Assembly: GCF_047495875.1 (NCBI RefSeq)
Contig: NC_092460.1
Location: 37,672,054 to 37,736,053, forward strand
Origin: Pithys albifrons albifrons
Lineage: Eukaryota > Chordata > Aves > Passeriformes > Thamnophilidae
Direction of reading: 5' to 3'
Length of the DNA stretch: 64,000 nucleotides
Positions within the stretch are counted from its first letter, which is position 1. Each line of letters opens with the position of its first letter. Of this stretch, positions 59,977 to 64,000 are shown piece by piece. The translations under genes and the position numbers were made by a program. The notes under the pieces were generated by a model. The model worked only from the letters and a program-made list of their open reading frames with translations, ran no database searches and had not been told where the DNA came from.

Positions 59977-62900
59977 CCCCTCGACCACCCCCCCCACACA
60001 CACACACCCATTAGCTAGTTCTGACCCAATAATTACTGCTTTGGTGTCTAACAGCATCCACTTGGGTTCTATGAGACAGGTAAGGACTTCAGCCTCAGTG
60101 CTCCATAGGGCCCAGAGTGCTATGTAGACACATGAAATGAACCAATAACATCTCAATTATGAGTTAATTCTGTCACCACGAGACCCCTCTAATAGAACTG
60201 GAATGTAATTTTCTCAACATATACATTTTTCCCTTGCTAAATCCAACCCAAGTCTGTTTAACAGAATATACTTGTTTAGGATGAACTATAAATTAAACAG
60301 ATTCTTCTTTCATCTTCTTGAGGGACAAGGAGAACATCGCATCACCACACTGAGCTTTCAAGAGCAACATGCACAGCATTTCTTTGACACATTTTCACTG
60401 TAATTTAGCGCATTTAATTTAGCAGATTTCCTAATTAATTTCTTGACAGCATTTACTTGTGTTACTATAAATATGTAGTGGGTGCGTTTGCATTTACTTT
60501 GTATTTTTTGTCTAGGAAAACACATGCCACATGCAGTGGCGAGCAAAGCAAGCAAAGGAAAAAACTTAATCACTCCAGGCTTGACAAGAGAGCAAAGAGA
60601 CTCTTCTGTAGAGTCACAATATCAACTTCTGTCTGGGACAGAAGAAGCTGGAGCCATCCCAAAAATTCACACACCACTGAGAGCACAGTGTCTTCAATTC
60701 CTTAAGGCAACAGCAATAAACAAGTAATAGTATTAAAGGATGGAAAAGGAGGATTGGTTTACAGTAGCTACTGCTTAGTCCTCAGTAGTTATTCAGCAAC
60801 TATCAGCTACAATTTTCTCTTGATACTTCTGATGCTGTCCATTCAGAGGTGTTGACGGACCACTGGCTTGTTCCATAATCATAACTTGTACAGTCCCAAA
60901 GAAAACAAAATAAGTCATTACATAAGCAAGAGTACTACAGAAAGCCAGCTATTTTTGGATTATAGCCCACATCCTTAAATTTCACTTCCCAGCAGCCCAA
61001 AATATTTACAGCGTCTTCAGCTCCAGCCCCATAATAATGATAACCCTCACTTTTTACTTCACTTAAAAATTCACTTCCTTTGCCTTGGGAAGAGACATCT
61101 CAGCCCACTCATCTCCTGATGAGGTCCCCAGTCACCAGTCAGCCAAGGCACAGCATCCAATGAAGTAGCATGAGCTGAGGGACCAATCTCAGTCCTCGGC
61201 TGACCAGAGAGCAGGTGGAACAAACCAAATATACATGAAATCCATGCTGCTTATGTTGCCTTCATTTGTCATATAAAGATGTTGGTTTTGTCTTGGATTT
61301 CCTTCCTTGTTTGGTTTTTTTTTTTTTTAACAAGGAATATTGAAGCTGGGCAAAAATTAGAAATCCAGTAAAATTTAACCAACAGGCTTGAAGGGACACG
61401 AAGAGAGAAAGAGTGGGACTACCATCAGCTAAACATCCTCCTCAGTGCATCAGAAAGGGAACTTACCAAAATCATAACTTCTTCAAGAAAACGGTTTACC
61501 AGGCAGCTTTGGATATTCTGGAGATTCATCTCCTCTTACAAAACTAGCACTCAGATCTGAAAACCTTCATTGGGATGAAAAGTTAGACTTCTTTTCATCA
61601 CAACCCCCCTTTGAGCAGCGAATAACTCTGGTGAGGATCCCAGGGATGAGGTAGCAGCAGAGGGGCAGCCACAACCCAAATAGGTAGCCTCCAGATCTGC
61701 AGGTCCTGGTCCACTCCTCCAACATCTCATAAAGATCTGAGCTTCATAAGTGGGTCAGCAGGCCAATACTGGAAAAAGTGACTGAAACAACAATGGGCAG
61801 CAAACACAAGTTTAGGGAAGACAAACCAGCAGCTCAGTGGCTGCTGGTGCATGGAGACAACACAGGATGCTTTGGTTTCACAGCTGATTCACACCTGGCT
61901 GCAGTTTACACAACACATTAGTTCAGTGGAAGGTCCTTGATGATATACAATTTGCATGTTCACTTTTTATTTTGTAAAATAGCCTGGCTAAGGGCAGGTA
62001 GTTAAAGGCTCTGAATGAACTTTAAGGTCCAGCTCCATCCATGCAGGATGACTCCCTTCACCTTCACTAACACTGCTCCCTAGCTGACTGCTGTTCAAAA
62101 GATCCATATTGCTGAAGGACATCTCTTTCCACTGTTTAAATTAACCTGGCTCACTGAACAGAAACACAGGCATCCAAGCCAAAAGGTGTAGACATTGTCA
62201 TCTCCACCCAACCATCACCACTGATTCTGGATGAGAATGCCTGAGTCTCAGATTTCATTGCTGTTTGGCAGTGTTGCTACACAATAGCCAAATGTTTGGT
62301 TAGCCGCATAGCTTTTTACTCCTAGTCTTTCAACTAGGTCATAGCTTACAATACAGTTTCTAAAAAAAGATTATTTCCTCTTGCTACCTAAGGATTTAAA
62401 GCCAACTCATACAGATTATGTCTTTCTCCAGGCAATATAAACATTCATCTCACCTGAAGGATGTAATAAGAAGGAACAATCTTGTAATTATTACATATGC
62501 CTAGTTTTAAGACTAAAAGTTCTTAGTCCCTATTCACCTGGACGCCACATGTGTAAGGAAATGCTTTAATTAAATTCATTGAACTACAATGTAAGCCATA
62601 ATTTAAATAATAGAAAAATGAGGTATTGAATTTCCAAGGATATTTTGTAATTGGAGTGAGAGCAGCTGCCAAAAGACAAAAAAGCTTTAGGGCAAACAGA
62701 GTCTATAGGTTTGGGCAACAGTAGGTAAGCAGAACACTGGATCTGAGATCGATTACATGGGTTTGTCTAGTTTGAAAACAAAGACTTAAGAATTAACAAA
62801 GTCCCCTGCAATAAAACTGACATGTAAAAAAAATACCAGATTCTGCACACACTCCATTGATAAACTGAAAACAGTGAAGTCCTCTCCTATGAGAACACAT

Positions 62901-64000
62901 TCTCCTGTAGTTGGAGCAGGAGAAACAGAAACACTGTTTGTAAGTGTGGTTTCACAAAAGGTAGAGTTTGTTCAGGTAGAACTATTTAATATCTGATTAG
63001 ACCTTGCCTAATTTTAGCTAATTCTTGGGAAAGACTCAGTTACATCTCTGCATGCTTGGAGTAAAAAGTCATGCTATAAAATACAAACAGTTTAGGGAAG
63101 CCTTCATCAGTTTCTGTAGTACTTCAACTGAGTGGAAAATGTTCCAGTGTAAAAAAGCCTTGCAACTCAGGATTCCCACAATTTGCTCCTGCCATAAAAA
63201 ATCATCTTACTGCATGATGTGAGCAAGGATCCTGGCCATCTGAGGATGCCAGGTTCTCTTTTTAAATGAAATCAGCACCTCCTGTCCTCACAGAACACTA
63301 AGCAATGGGGAATTGTAAATACTTTCAATTATCTTGGGACAGGAGCAGCAAGAGTGCAAAATTGTGAAGGGCAAGAAAGCACCACAGCATAAACACTGCT
63401 ATGATCAACTACCAGGGAAAAACATTTACCAGATCATCAGATGCACACTATGCTAAATAGAAGATTTAAATACCCTTTACTGTCCAAAGCCACAGCTTAA
63501 AATTAAAACACTACAATGCAGAGGTATCAGACCTAACCTATCTCCCAGTTCTGCAACAACCAATGCTTACTCAGTAAGAACCTAAATGTGGGTATAAAAT
63601 AGAAGAATCTGAATGAAATTTTCAAACCCAATTCCCACAGAGTACCCCAACATTAACTATAAATATTTTAACAGATCTGTTGTTCTAGCTTAAAGTCAGA
63701 AAGTAATAATATTTTATTTCAAGTTTTTCAATAATTGGCCATATTTTCAGAGCACCTGGAGAAAAAAGTTTATGTGAGAATTGCAGGCTTCCTTGGAAAC
63801 TATGGTTTTACTACTGCCAAGGGAAAAAAATTGATAACTTGGTATTTAAGTCTCATTAACTGATGCCAAGTACAGGATTTGGGAGGAGCCTGACTCATGA
63901 TACTGGAATGTTCAGTGTTGTCAATATTGGATAAACTCACTGTCACACCTATCCTTTCTGCATTTCAGTCTGGACAGCAGGACTGAGCTCAGATCTAGAT
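57438..64000. other. Unique-looking DNA to the end of the window
   Basis: No exon, RNA gene or transposon family recognised. A GC-richer part at 59630-59900 with G-rich and pyrimidine-rich stretches lies just before a CA microsatellite and could be a remnant of an old retroelement leader, but I cannot support that. Confidence 0.45.
59929..60008 (+). repeat. (AC)n microsatellite with C-rich interruption
   Basis: A pure AC run of about 47 bp (59929-59975) is followed by 'cccctcgaccaccccccc' and a second short CA run (59996-60008). The long open frames across it are low-complexity products. Confidence 0.95.

Noticed and set aside
59724..60018. Open frames across the AC microsatellite
   Set aside because: The products are Thr-His or Val-Cys repeats made by the microsatellite and not a gene.

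Overview
The window looks like a stretch of bird nuclear DNA dominated by transposable elements, with no recognisable host protein-coding exon. The avian assignment rests on four partial CR1 LINEs with the typical bird CR1 3' ends, several families of solo LTRs, a class III (ERV-L/spuma-like) endogenous retrovirus, and an RTE-clade LINE with a matching SINE family. RTE elements of this general kind (AviRTE) have been reported from only some bird lineages (parrots, hummingbirds, trogons, hornbills, suboscines and others, from general knowledge). The species cannot be named from the sequence alone.

Layout. Positions 1-3880 hold the body and 3' end of a decayed RTE LINE: a 5' UTR with internal repeats, then an endonuclease/reverse-transcriptase frame broken by stops and frameshifts. 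From 3.9 to 24 kb there is AT-rich unique DNA carrying a CR1 fragment (8.2-8.7 kb), a small CpG island (9.06-9.48 kb), and three solo LTRs (14.5, 16.6 and 18.7 kb). From 24 to 31 kb there are two composite SINEs built from 5S rRNA and RTE sequence (one also has a tRNA head), a second copy of the 18.7-kb LTR family, and a solo LTR at 30.3 kb that is the same family as the one at 14.5 kb but inverted. From 31 to 42.5 kb the DNA is mostly unique, with a third copy of the 18.7-kb LTR family at 36.5 kb. From 42.6 to 44.8 kb there is a cluster of LTR-like pieces. From 47.1 to 50.3 kb there are three CR1 copies, one of them split by a solo LTR.

The most important feature is a complete minus-strand provirus at 51,049-57,432. 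It has a 5-bp target duplication (acagt) and two LTRs that I read as identical except for the lengths of a TA run and an A run. It has a tRNA-Lys(1,2)-type primer binding site, an open gag frame of 552 codons and an open pro-pol frame of 1,041 codons, and no env. Gag and pol lie in the same frame, separated by one TAG. That TAG is followed, after 8 nt, by a perfect 8-bp hairpin, which suggests stop-codon readthrough. The short leader carries an 18-nt segment perfectly complementary to an LTR segment just upstream of the likely poly(A) signal. From 57.4 kb to the end the DNA is unique-looking, with a CA microsatellite near 59.9-60.0 kb.

How the parts relate: the SINEs appear to have borrowed both the head (5' UTR) and the tail of the RTE LINE, so the LINE in the same window is a plausible relative of the machinery that moved them. 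The provirus encodes protease, RT, RNase H and integrase and could in principle move within the cell, but not between cells without a borrowed envelope.
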